Shown: positions 11,029 to 20,797, counted from the first letter of the stretch. The stretch is DNA of 64,000 nt from Gnetum montanum (GCA_015680685.1 MNCI01023742.1:1801075-1865074); one strand, 5' to 3'. Translations and numbers: made by a program. The notes: a model not told the origin generated them from the letters alone.

Positions 11029-11150
11029 CGGGCCGATGGAGTTTCCTCCCACACTACGACGTGCCCCTGCGAAAGATGCCCTAGGGTGTCTTTCACCTCG
11101 TCTACTTTGGCGAGTGCTAAGTGTTTGCATTCTCTTTTGGGTGCCATCAT
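11029..11150 (-). pseudogene. Antisense gene exon 1
   Basis: Two tandem ATGs at 11150 and 11147; the second gives MAPKRECKHLALAKVDEVKD and continues to HVVVWEETPSA. It is fully open and ends at an excellent donor, CCCG|GTAAGTTT. The MAPK start parallels the MAPKK starts of the sense accessory ORFs at 23888 and 33917. Intron 1 (10510-11028) is T-rich in sense orientation and has no coding signal. Confidence 0.6.
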
Positions 11151-11281
11151 CTCAATTGTAGATTCTTTCTCAATCGCTATGCTAAACCGTCTTGCTCTTC
11201 GTTGGCATAATCGCTCTACGCTCTAGATGTGGGCTCTGCTCGCTTACGGTGAAAATGACGAGTTTACCGGGGATAAACCCC

Positions 11282-11289
11282 TATTTATA
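11282..11289 (-). promoter_or_regulatory. TATA box of the antisense gene
   Basis: TATAAATA on the minus strand in the context TATTGGCTATAAATAGGGG; ATTGG just upstream is a CCAAT-type box. The spacing predicts a start near 11255 and a leader of roughly 105 bases to the ATG. This is inferred from position and consensus only. Confidence 0.6.
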
Positions 11290-11419
11290 GCCAATACGGT
11301 GAAAAAGAACCTGCCATTTATTCACCTCGATTAATGTGGGATGTTCCATATAGTGTAGCATTCCCACCATAGCGTAGCAGCACTGTTTGCATTGTGTTAG
11401 GTGGGCCCGATTGAAAGCC

Positions 11420-11710
11420 TCGACCCACCTTAAACTAGCCGTTTGCCTTCACATGATACAACTCGTTAGTGATCCGCAAAGACCTTAAACTAGTAATTCT
11501 GACGTATAGATTTGATCTTGTTAGCAATCTGCAAAGACCTTAAACTAATACCTCATAGTTTCGCTATAATAGCCCATTAGTGGTCCGCAAAGACCTTAAA
11601 CTAATAATTTCAATGCATAGCTTCGATCCCGTTAGCAGTCTGCAAAGACCTTAAACCAGCATTTTTACACTTTTGCATTCAAGCAGTCCGCTACGACCTT
11701 AAAATGACAA
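11420..11710 (+). repeat. About 55 bp tandem repeat with core GCAAAGACCTTAAACTA
   Basis: The core GACCTTAAA recurs at about 11481, 11536, 11592, 11647 and 11695, with one more diverged copy near 11426. Each is preceded by a GTTAGYRRTCYGC-like segment. The array sits upstream of the RT exon and of the antisense promoter. The same core appears in the array at 15340-15775. From 11711 to 11844 nothing else is recognised apart from a candidate splice acceptor (GTGGCAG) ending at 11844. Confidence 0.75.
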
Positions 11711-11844
11711 ACTCCAAATTTTGTATCATGTTTCTGATCATTTAAGTTTTTTTTTTATATTTCGTTATTGCTTTGCAAATGTCTACTGTGCGTTGCTACT
11801 ACAAATAGGTATCCCTTGACTTGGCATTTATCTCATTGTGGCAG

Positions 11845-13469
11845 GTTGAGCAAGAATGGCAATGCATCACGATCTTTCTTCACCTCTAGCCTTAACAGGT
11901 CCACACGGTGAGCTTGCAAGACAACTGAACCCAGAGGCAATAGACTAGGAATCATCTGTAGATAGCACCGTAGTGTCCTTAAAAACATCCCCATACTAGG
12001 CCGAACATCTAGTCCAAGCCCTAGATTTAGAGGCCAGGGATGTAACTGAGGACCCTCTCATTGAAACGCCTATGACCACATCCAGGGGGGAAGTAGAAAT
12101 GTTAAAACTTAGCTTCCTCCTAGATTCACAAATGCACAAAGATGTGTCTAAGATACTGCAAGACAACATTGAGGTCTTCGCGTGGTCATACAACAACATG
12201 CTGGGTTTAGATCCAAGGCTTATACAACACAACATTGTCTTAGATCCGTGTATGAAAGCAGTTAAGGAGAGGGCTTGCAAGGTTAAACCAAAGATTGCAC
12301 TGGCCGTATGGGATGAAATCACCAAGTTGTATCAAGCTGGTTTCATCTGGGCAGTTGATTACTTAGAGTGGGTGTTAAACATCATTATGGTTTCTAAGAA
12401 AATGGGAGGAATAAGAATCTGTATAGACTTCCAAGATTTGAACAAAGTCACAATCAAGAATGACTTCCCACTACCGAGTATTGATCAACTTATTGACACT
12501 ACGGCTGGTCATGCTCTATTATCCTTCATGGATGGTTTCTCCGGCTACAACCAAATTCGCATAAACCTAGAGCATCAGTTAACAACAACCTTCATGACCC
12601 CATGGGGTACTTTTTGTTACACTATGATGCCCTTCGAGCTCAAGAATGCTGGAGCAACCTACCAGAGTGCCATGACATACATCTTTAGTGACTACATCCT
12701 AAAAACAATGAACGACTACGTGGATGACATAACGATCAAATCTAAAGAGGCCGTTGACCATTCCAACAATCTAGGTGTAGTCCTCAAGCACTACCAGATG
12801 CTTGATTTATGCCTTAACCCAAAGAAGTGTGTCTTTGGGGTGTGAATCAGAAGCATGTTAGGGTTTGTAGTATCGGAGGCTGGAATACGAGTGGACCATG
12901 AAAAAGTTAAGGCCATCATTAATCTAGCATCCCCTATGAACCTTAAAGAATTGCACAGGTTACAAGGCAAGGTACAGTTCATTAGAAGGTTTATAGCGAA
13001 TCTGACTGACAAGTTACATCCCATGCAACACTTACTAAAGAAAGGGGTTAACTTCGAATGGACAACACAATGCCAACAAGCCTTTGATGATCTGAAGAAA
13101 GAGATTTTACATCTCCCGACTGTGTACCCACTGCAGAGGGATAAGCCTTTCTTCATCTACCTTGTCACCTCAAACATGTTTATCATGACACTTTTATGTC
13201 AGAAATGAGACGACGGATCTAAGATTCCAGTGTATTATCTAAGTCATGCACTGATAGAGTATGAGAAAAAATACAACGAGGTGGAGAGAAACTGCCTTTC
13301 CCTAGTCTTCACATTAAAAAAATGGAGGCATTATCTATTTCGTAGCAAGGTTAACATCATTTGCAAGAGCAATGTACTCGAAGCTATCACAAACAATCTA
13401 TATGACAGAAGAAGGATAGCCCAGTGGAAATCCATAACCACGGAATTCGATTTGCATTATGTGAGCTAA
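11845..13469 (+). pseudogene. pol: T1 reverse transcriptase and RNase H
   Basis: A single frame after the candidate acceptor at 11844. RT motifs in order: WVLNIIMVSKKMGGIRICID (about 12370), FMDGFSGYNQI (first catalytic Asp, about 12525), FCYTMMPFELKNAGATYQ, MNDYVDDITIK with an intact YVDD (about 12706-12740), then LGFVVSEAGI. The thumb is GKVQFIRRFIANL, followed by the FEWT connection and the RNase H part (YYLSHALIEYEKKYNEVERN, WRHYLF). Stops occur at 11946, 11997, 12843, 13206 and 13467, without frameshift. The RNase H Asp after FFIYLVTSN appears replaced (usually a TDAS-like motif), so this domain looks damaged. Confidence 0.85.
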
Positions 13470-13475
13470 TCGTCG

Positions 13476-14081
13476 ATGAAAGGTCAAGCTATAGCTACGC
13501 AACTCACGACCTCACCCGTTGATGATCGGGCAATCATAGATCCTGAATTTCCTGACGAGCATGTTAGCACTATCAACGCTGTCCTGTCATATCTTGAATC
13601 CACTTTACATTTTGACGGTGCCTCGACCGTGCGAGGAGGTAGTGCAACTGCCGTCATCATGTTCCCCTCTAGGGAAATGCAACCCTTTACTTATCTTTTT
13701 ATGTTCCTTTGTACGAACAACATGGCAGAGTACAAAGGATTACTTAGGGGCCTCTTAGTAGCCCAAGCATTAAGCATTTAACACCTGGTGATTCGCGACA
13801 ATTCACAACTCAGCATGAATCAAATCACTAAGGTCTGCGCCTGCAAAGCTACACATCTGTAGCCTTATTGTGACTTAGCAAAAACCTTGCTCAAACAATT
13901 TGCAACAACTGATGTTCAACATGTGCTACGTAATGAAAACACCGTAGCAGATGCCTTGGCCACCCTAGCATTAAACGTGCCACTACACCTGTTCGCAAGT
14001 TTTCCTGCTTTGGTTACCGATTGTACGGAGCCTATCACTCAAGCGGAACATGTAGCCTTTGTAAGCACTACAGATACCTAG
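13476..14081 (+). pseudogene. T1 second (archaeal-type) RNase H
   Basis: Same frame as RT. Motifs in order: LHFDGASTVRGGSATAVI (first Asp), NNMAEYKGLLRGLL (Glu), VIRDNSQLSMNQI (Asp) and ENTVADALATLAL (Asp). All four acidic positions are present, although stops fall at 13779, about 13860 and about 14079. A duplicated RNase H located here is diagnostic for the Tat branch of plant Ty3/gypsy elements. It is thought to help remove the RNA strand during reverse transcription. Confidence 0.8.
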
Positions 14082-15326
14082 GAGTGGTATGCCAACATTA
14101 AAGCCTACTTGCAACATGGCGAGCCCCCACGTGGATTGACATCTACCTAGAGAGATGCGATTTGCAAGCATGCTCGGCAATATGTGCTCATGGGAGACAA
14201 TGCCCTGTGCAGATGCTCCTTTGACGGGATATTACTGGCATGTGTAAAGGAGGAGCAAGCGCAAAAAGTTATTAATGAAGTACATAAGGGACTGTGTGGT
14301 GAACACATAGCACCTAAGGCCATGGTAGCAAAACTCAAATGCCTAGGGTACTATTGGCCTCACATGGAGCGTGATTGCCTAGCCAAAGTCAAGACTTGTG
14401 ATATGTGCCAAAGACACGCAAATCTCATATACATTTCACCCACAAAATTGCACCCAACACAGATCACGTGGCCTTTCGAGTGATGGGGACTAGACATTAT
14501 AGGACCTATCACGCCTAAGTCTTCCATAGGGCATAACTTCATCATCACCATGACTGAGTATTTTACGAAGTGGGTGGAGGCTATTCCTCTTAGGAAGACT
14601 ACATCCCAACAGGTTTGCCACTTCATCTTAGATAACATTGTGATGTGTTTTGGGCTTCCCATGACTTTTGTGACAAAAAACGGGCCATAGTTTAGTAGTG
14701 CGGAAACCAAAACCTTTTGCAGCAACCTTGGCATTAGGCAATCGTTCTCCTCACCATATTACCCGCAGGCAAATGAATAGGAAAAAGCTATGAACAAGTC
14801 CATCATCAACTTGCTCAAGAAAATTCTTAACAACAGCAATAGGTGATGGCATGAGCAAATCCTCTATGTGCTATGGGCTTACAGGATGACATGAAGGACT
14901 GCAACAGGTAAGACTCCTTACAGTCTTGTTTATGGATTTAAAGTGGTGTTACCTCTTGAGCTATAGGTACCCTCACTTCAAATGATCCTGTCAAACATTG
15001 TGAGTGAAGCCCAGAACAACGACTCAAGGATCGTTGACCTCGACTCAATAGAGGAGGAGCGTGCATAGACACTTGGTCACATAGAGCAATATCAGAATAG
15101 GCAATGACAGAAGCATCATGCAAACCTACATCAATGGACGGTAAAGAAGGGAGACCTCATTCTTAAGGTTGTCCATGAGAATGTGAACAAATTCTCAGCA
15201 AACTGGGAAGGTCCATTCATGGTCACGAGAGCCTACAAGAATGGGGCCTTCAAGCTGGCAGACATGGATGGCAACGAGTTTGCAAACCCTGTGAATCATT
15301 TGTATCTCAAGCCATACTACATCTGA
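14082..15326 (+). pseudogene. T1 integrase
   Basis: Same frame. The zinc-binding N-terminus keeps the HHCC pattern (HKGLCGEHIA...YYWPHMERDC...CDMCQRHA, about 14282-14420). In the catalytic core the first Asp is in GLDIIGPI. The second motif reads VTKNGP where SDNG or TDNG is usual, so the second catalytic Asp is now Lys. The Glu region is ANE-stop-EKAMNKSIINLLKK. The C-terminal part ends GPFMVTRAYKNGAFKLADMD and HLYLKPYYI, then TGA at 15324-15326. About nine further stops occur. It would insert cDNA into the host genome. Confidence 0.8.
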
Positions 15327-15338
15327 TGCATGAGCAAG

Positions 15339-15775
15339 GTAAGCAATTATTCGCTACGATGTAAAACTGGAAAAGCTCATCCGCTAGAACGTAAAATTGG
15401 CAAAGCTCATCCGCTACGACGTAAAAATGGCAAAGCTCATCGACTACGATGTAAAACTAGCAAAGATAGTCTGCTATGACTATAAACTGGCACAAACTGT
15501 CCACCATGACGTAAAATTGGTAAAACACATCTGCTATGACATTAAACTAGCACAGATGGTCTGCTACAACTTTAAACTAGGCTATCCATCGTCTGCTACG
15601 ATGATAAACTAGCATAGCGGTCTGTAAGGACCTTAAATTAGCACAGCGATTGTCCATTATGACAATAAACTGGCACAACGGTCTGTTAGGACCTTAAACT
15701 AGCATACCACAATCTGTTGAGACCTTAAACCAGCACATCAGATGGTCTACGAGGACCTTAAATTGGGTTTGCAGC
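15339..15775 (+). repeat. 30 bp tandem array after pol, preceded by a splice-donor-like GTAAGC
   Basis: GCAAG|GTAAGC lies 13 bases after the pol stop. It is followed by about 14 units of a 30 bp repeat, consensus near TCYGCTACGACGTAAAACTG plus GCAAAGC. Later copies drift to GTCTG...GACCTTAAACTAGCA and share the core of the 11420-11710 array. The first eight units are exactly 30 bp, so in one frame (15397-15612) they encode a 10-residue repeat of type AKLIxYDVKL. I cannot show that it is translated. Confidence 0.75.
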
Positions 15776-17130
15776 ACGTCCTCAACATGCATCACGACTC
15801 TACAAACAAGCGAGCATGCACACCGCCAACATTGGGTGGGATGTTGCAATTCCAGAATGCAGTTCATGATGCCAAGAAAACATCCACTGGAATATGTTCA
15901 ATGCCACTACCCCTGGCATCTTGCTGATCCTTCGAAGATGTTGTATGAAATCTTGCTGACCTTCTGGAGCTACCACTGCCATGGTCGTTTACCCTAGCAG
16001 TAGCTTCCATAGTCAGGACTTGCTACTGGAGTTCCAGCACTATTGTGGCCTAGCCACAATGTTGCTATCCTCTAACCCCTGCCATCGCCCGAGCCCAAAA
16101 GACGATCAGTTGTTGGGTAGCCCATCTCACAACTGAACTACATAATGTTTTCCTTGGATGGGATCTTTTGAGCACTCACATCACCATAATTCCTAGCTGC
16201 CTTCGTGCTTGCCTCTCCACGCTGATGCTACCAGACTTGCTGCTGGCCTTTCTGGTTTGGACATCACATGCCTTAGCAACAATGTCCAGTGTTCCAGTAG
16301 CATCCAAAGTAAGCAAGACCTTTGCCTTTATTTTACTTTATGGTTGTTTCTTTTGGTTTGCTCTCTATTGTGTTTGCAGGGTACATGTTTGAGAGGCATC
16401 GGTCAAAGGTGCATTTCGCCAAGGTGGCAGGGTGCTACATCGTTCCAAGGTAGTCGCCCTGATTAGATTGGCTACTTTGGAGTGCACATCCTCTTTTCAT
16501 CCTTAACTTCCTTTACATCATTACTTACACCTACAATTCTCCTTGTCACACCTATGTTTTATGAATTTTCCCAATGCTTGTAAATTCCTCTCATATGCTC
16601 AACCGCAAAGTCCATGATGCGTGTAGAGCAGCTCGCCACATGGGAAGCATCTATAGGTAGGTTAAAGCCCCACATGGATGTAACATAACTCATTCTGGGA
16701 AAGAGATACCTGTCCTGCAACAACAAGGTTGTTTGAAGAGGAAAAAGGCAAAAAAACAAAAGAAAAGCGTAAAAGAGCAAAAGCTCCCACGAAAAAAATG
16801 CATGCCTAAAACAAATGGCACATCAGCTGTTTCACACTAACCATCTCTAAGCATTCTGATGAGAGGTCAGATGCCTACAAAGGAAAGATGCTCATGCATA
16901 TCGACTCCCTCACAAGCACTTCGACGAGGGATCATATTACTACTTCTTTCCCTTCCTAAAACTGTTCTCACAGCTCCACCCTTTTCCTTTTCCCTACATA
17001 ATTATCCTAGCACTCTCAAGCATAGCTAAGTGACATTTGGATGACTACTATAGAGTGAATGTTAGCATCTAGTCTTTCGTGGTGTTTCATATTCTTTGTT
17101 AGCGTCTCTCGGGCCTGTCCTCTAAACATT
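15776..17130 (+). other. T1 untranslated tail with a possible short intron
   Basis: No conserved domain is recognised. A good candidate intron spans 16309-16379: CCAAA|GTAAGCAAG at the left, and a T-rich tract ending TTGTGTTTGCAG at the right. Flanking frames are open for short distances only (16209-16466 has no stop). The rest is unassigned. Confidence 0.4.
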
Positions 17131-17146
17131 GACAAAGAGGGGCCAA
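17131..17146 (+). other. T1 polypurine tract
   Basis: GACAAAGAGGGGCCAA abuts the TG of the 3' LTR. Position and composition fit the plus-strand primer. It also fixes the LTR start at 17147. Confidence 0.75.
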
Positions 17147-18723
17147 TGAAACACCGTAAAATTTCAAGGCACTCTTGCTTGACAAGGGTCTTGGAAATGA
17201 GGCAAACATTTCCACAAGTGTAGCCTCATGATAGTTTGGTAGGAAATGAATGCACTGAGTTTAGATTGTTTAGTTTGGCAAGTTGTCTACCTCCAGAGCT
17301 GACAGGCCCGATGGACTCTCTAGTCTACCCACCTGGGTGTTTCACCCGATTGACAGTCTATTCGAAAACCATGCTTGGAGTTGTCGATGGTGCTCAGGAT
17401 GGACAAAATAGTTCAACAAGTTTTATAGTGGAGAAGTTTGCTACACTACGCTATGCTGCACAACGTAGTAAGCCTTCGAAAAATCAAGTGTCCGAATGTA
17501 GGCTTTAGCAAAAGATGTTCGTGCAAGGAAAAATTAGAAATCAACAAATATAGAATACTATGCTATGCTATGCTACATAGTGTAGCACAACATAGCAAAG
17601 GAAAAATAAGCAGAACTTTCCTGTTGCATTTTTAACAGAAATACAAGTTACATTAGCTGTTATGCTATGCTATGCTACGTAGTGTAGCATAGCGTAGCAA
17701 AGAATGCAGATCCAATAAATACTTCAAAAGTTAACCCGATGTGCATTGAAGCTTCCAACAGATGTAGTTGACTGCAATGCAAATTTCTTTTTCAAAATGG
17801 TGGCTACACTGTGCTACGCTACACAACATAGCAAGTAGCTATGCTATGCCAATGTGCTACCCTACATAGCGTAGCATAGTGTAGCAAGTAGATACGCTAC
17901 GCCAGTGTGATTCATCTCTTGCTTGCATTGTTTGCACACTTGACGCTAGCATTCCTAGTTTCAACAACATGATTGCAGTGTAGCAGGTTCCCAATCGGTT
18001 TTACATATCCATGCAATACGGGCACATCAGCATCTCATGGGTCTAGGACATGTGTCATCCAGGCCTCATTTCTCATGTACTCCTAGCCCTATAAATACCT
18101 TGACAAGCAATGCTCAAAGGGTTGACAAATTTGGTTGGCAGGTTGGCAAATTTGGGTCGCAAATTAAGAATTCCTCTGGCAAGTTGGAAAATTAGCAATT
18201 TATTGGGTCTACAAATTTCAATGGTTGGCATCTTTTGCATTAGCACTTGGCATTAGCTTTTCGCTTGTTGGCATTTTGCACTGTTAGCTTTTAAGCTTGT
18301 ACTGAAAAAACGTAGTGGAGGTATTTCGAGAGTTTTGGACATTCCTGGACCCTCCATGCGCCTCCGGCATTGTAGAACTTGTTATACATTTTCAAGCAAA
18401 GAAGAGAATCGAAACTGCAACTTTACGGTGGTGTATTTTCTTATCCCATTTACTCTGTGATTTCTTCATTGCCATCATTGTTCAGCATCATTTTCTTTAT
18501 TATCACATTTATTGATCATCAGTTAGATCTCACGTATTTCGCATTTGAAACAACGTTTACGAAAGGTTAAATTACACCGATTAAGTCCCTATCTAATCGA
18601 CCAAACCATTTAGGGTGCCCCATTTTCATTTTATCTAGCATGACCCTCGCACAGATTCGAGGTTAAATTGTTCACCTAGAAACCCCTCGATGTTTCTAGC
18701 CACCGATGTTTTCGGTCGCTATA
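17147..18723 (+). repeat. T1 3' LTR
   Basis: Second copy of the 487-2030 LTR, with a TATA box at 18090-18097 and the same GCTACGCT/AGCGTAGC hairpin cluster (about 17440-17910, somewhat expanded). It ends CGCTATA, followed by GACCA (18724-18728), the right target-site duplication. Confidence 0.9.
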
Positions 18724-18728
18724 GACCA
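18724..18728. repeat. T1 target-site duplication, right copy
   Basis: GACCA, identical to 482-486. Confidence 0.8.
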
Positions 18729-19402
18729 AGCATTGGAATTTTGCAAGAGCATTACACAGACCAAAAGACATCTTCCAATATGCAAAAGTCCCCTAAGAAC
18801 TCATGAATGTTATTTTTGCCTAATCCTCTAGCATGATCTGGATTTGGTTATAGCCACTATCACCATCCAAAAAACTATAATAGCAATGCCCAAATATAGT
18901 ATCCAAAACTTGATCCACAAATGACAATGGAAAGTGATGTTTGAATGTTACCATATTCAATAGTTGAAAGTTGATGTAGACCCACCACTTACCATCTTTC
19001 TTTGGCATAATCCACTCACTATCCACAATGGGATAGATAAACCCTGCCTTGAGGAGTTGTTCAATTTTCTCTTTGACTATCTACTTTAATTTTGGATTTA
19101 ATCGCTACTGCGAGTGCTTCTTTGGCTTCATGGTTGTATTAGTGTAGATAAAATGCTGGTATATCCTAGGATTAATCCTTGTGAGTTTAGGATATGACCT
19201 AGTAAAAGCTATTAACCTTTTGTTGACCATCCTCAATAGCATTTGTTTCTGTTTAGGAGAAAGATTAGCATTGATGATTAACAATTTGCCATTTTTTAAA
19301 AATGCATACTTTATGCTGGTAAGAAAAATTTTCAACTTTAAGGGCTCTTGTTTAAAATTTTTATGCTAGTAAGAAAAATGCATACTTTATGCTGGTAAGA
19401 AA
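18729..19402 (-). pseudogene. Element H: RT N-terminal part
   Basis: Continuation of the H polymerase beyond T1. Read on the minus strand it gives YAFLKNGKLLIINANLSPKQ, then LTRINPRIYQHFIY, DSEWIMPKKDGKWWVYINFQ, LLNMVTFKHHFPLSFVDQVL and YYSFLDGDSGYNQIQI, which carries the first catalytic Asp. The next step (the FMDD box) lies at 427-438. At its left-in-translation end (19300-19402) a short segment containing TGCATACTTTATGCTGGTAA is repeated, and the sequence then flips to plus-strand integrase of element C. Confidence 0.8.
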
Positions 19403-19838
19403 AATGCATACTCTCCCTATGAGTTAGTGTACAGAAAGTTACCTAAACTTCCAATCCAAGCTAAACTTCGTATACTCATAAGTGATTATGAACTTGACCT
19501 AGACATTAACCTAGCATAAAAAGAACATCTTATGACACTCAATGTACTAGATGAAAACTGATGAGTAGTTCTAATGATGAATGAAGTACATAAGACATAT
19601 AACAAACAACATCATGATGCACAAATAAGGAAAGTTATATTGCAACCAAGAGATAATGTTCTTTATTAGAATCCCATGCATGTGCCATAATGAACTAAGT
19701 TTCAAACATTATGGGAAGGACCTTATATTATTTAGTCAATTTCTCCTTCTACGGCCATGATAATTTACCACCCAATAAGCCCCCACAATCACATGTTAGT
19801 CAACATCTAACAACTAAAATCATTTCAAGAATTCCAAG
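19403..19838 (+). pseudogene. Element C: integrase C-terminal fragment
   Basis: Matches 60831-61079 of element D: SPYELVYRKLPKLPIQAKLR, then DYELDLDINLA and IRKVILQPRDNVLY. After it comes a non-conserved tail. Element A is inserted at 19838/19839, and C resumes at 33039. The 5' part of C (LTR, gag, RT) is missing, replaced at 19402 by inverted H sequence. Confidence 0.7.
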
Positions 19839-20782
19839 TGATGAGTGGTTGAGGTACCCCTACATCCAACCATATGAATCATGAAGCATTCACACATGAT
19901 CTAGTCAAATTTCATGGACTCTCTAGTTTCTGGTACACTAGTCTTCTAGGAAGTGAACTCTTCCCTAATAGTCATTTTTTGTCTTCCCAATTACACTTGT
20001 GATGTACATGGTAGGGTTAATTGTAATTGAGCGATATGATTTTATTGTTTTGTGTTTTATGTTCTTTGGTGCTTAAAGTAGAGAGATGAAGTAATTTAAC
20101 AACTAATTTTGTTTAACTGCTTAACTAGTCTCTAACCAATCCTAATATAAGCATCTAGTCCTACTTTTCATACAAGGAATGAATCTATGTATCCACTACT
20201 GGGTTACTACGCACTATGATACTGGGTGCACCAAGAAATAACACTATTGGGATTACCAAGAAAATATTTGTTTATGCTCAAAGCGATCATACTTATGTAT
20301 TTAATCTATTTAGCTTAATTAATGAACTAAGCACTTAAGGTCTAATTTAGCTTAGTTAATAGCATAATTAATGAAAATAATATATGCATAAATAAATCAT
20401 TAATCTATCTAAGTGCTGCAAGCTTTGATCAAAAGGCTCATCTTTATTTCCATACACATTAGTGTGGTTCAAGTACAACAGTGCTCAAATAAAGATCCAT
20501 ACACTTTCTGACTCCTATTGCAAGCACTTAGATAAATATTCTAACTTAAAAATGGACGACCTACAAGAGCTCTACTACTACTATGACTTGAATGATCCAT
20601 AAACATGGTTGGGAGCCTATATTTATAGTATTTGCTATAGTACTACATCGACGAGACCTCATAGATGTAGCAAATGTTGCATCAACGCGACCTTGTCGAT
20701 GAAGCAACACCACATAAATGGGGCCTTGTTGATGAGGCCACATCAATAGGGATCCATTGACATGATACTTTGAGACTCATCA
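19839..20782 (-). repeat. Element A 3' LTR
   Basis: Pairs with 32143-33038. On the minus strand it begins TGATGAGTCTCAAAG and ends CCACTCATCA near the plus-strand start. A TATAAATA box on the minus strand is at 20620-20627. Upstream of it the U3 carries several GAGGCC/CATCGAYG-type short repeats. Confidence 0.9.
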
Positions 20783-20797
20783 TGCCCCCATAACTGA
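20783..20797 (-). other. Element A polypurine tract
   Basis: Minus strand TCAGTTATGGGGGCA directly before the 3' LTR. Equivalent tracts lie in element B (39703-39717, TCATGGGGGTA) and element C (36939-36954, GTTATGGGGATA). Confidence 0.75.

Larger units (their letters stand above)
6583..11150 (-). pseudogene. Antisense multi-exon gene inside T1: FCP1-like domain plus transposon accessory-protein domain
   Basis: Eight exons are proposed on the minus strand, read from 11147 (or 11150) down to the TAA at 6583-6585, about 1,100 codons. Most inferred junctions have GT and AG and preserve phase: 2/1 at intron 1, 0/0 at intron 2, 1/2 at intron 3, 0/0 at intron 4, 1/2 at intron 5 and 0/0 at the last. 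Only the acceptor before exon 7 is missing. Product order: MAPK start, FCP1-like phosphatase-like domain, linker, domain resembling the plant-transposon accessory ORF family, acidic linker, charged helical region, acidic tail. A TATA box lies upstream at 11282-11289. It is opposite in sense to gag and pol and fills the gap between protease and RT. In-frame stops and one frameshift make it a pseudogene. It could be a family-level accessory gene or a captured host gene. Confidence 0.65.
487..18723 (+). mobile_element. T1: Tat/Ogre-like Ty3/gypsy LTR retrotransposon, 18.2 kb, with an antisense gene
   Basis: Complete element bounded by LTRs and a 5 bp duplication. Order: 5' LTR, candidate primer site, gag, protease, 5.8 kb spacer holding a minus-strand gene, RT, RNase H, second (archaeal-type) RNase H, integrase, 30 bp tandem repeats, non-coding tail, polypurine tract, 3' LTR. 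The second RNase H between the RT-linked RNase H and integrase is a hallmark of the Tat branch (Ogre and relatives), as is a non-coding gap between protease and RT. The LTR ends read TG...TA rather than TG...CA. The pol frame from about 11850 to 15326 has no frameshift but about 17 stops, so decay is mainly by substitution. The two LTRs differ visibly (about 3 changes in the first 100 bases, denser later), so the insertion is not recent. Confidence 0.9.

Noticed and set aside
15339-15775. Regularly spaced repeat resembling a CRISPR array
   Set aside because: Units are contiguous and degenerate with no unique spacers, inside a plant retrotransposon.
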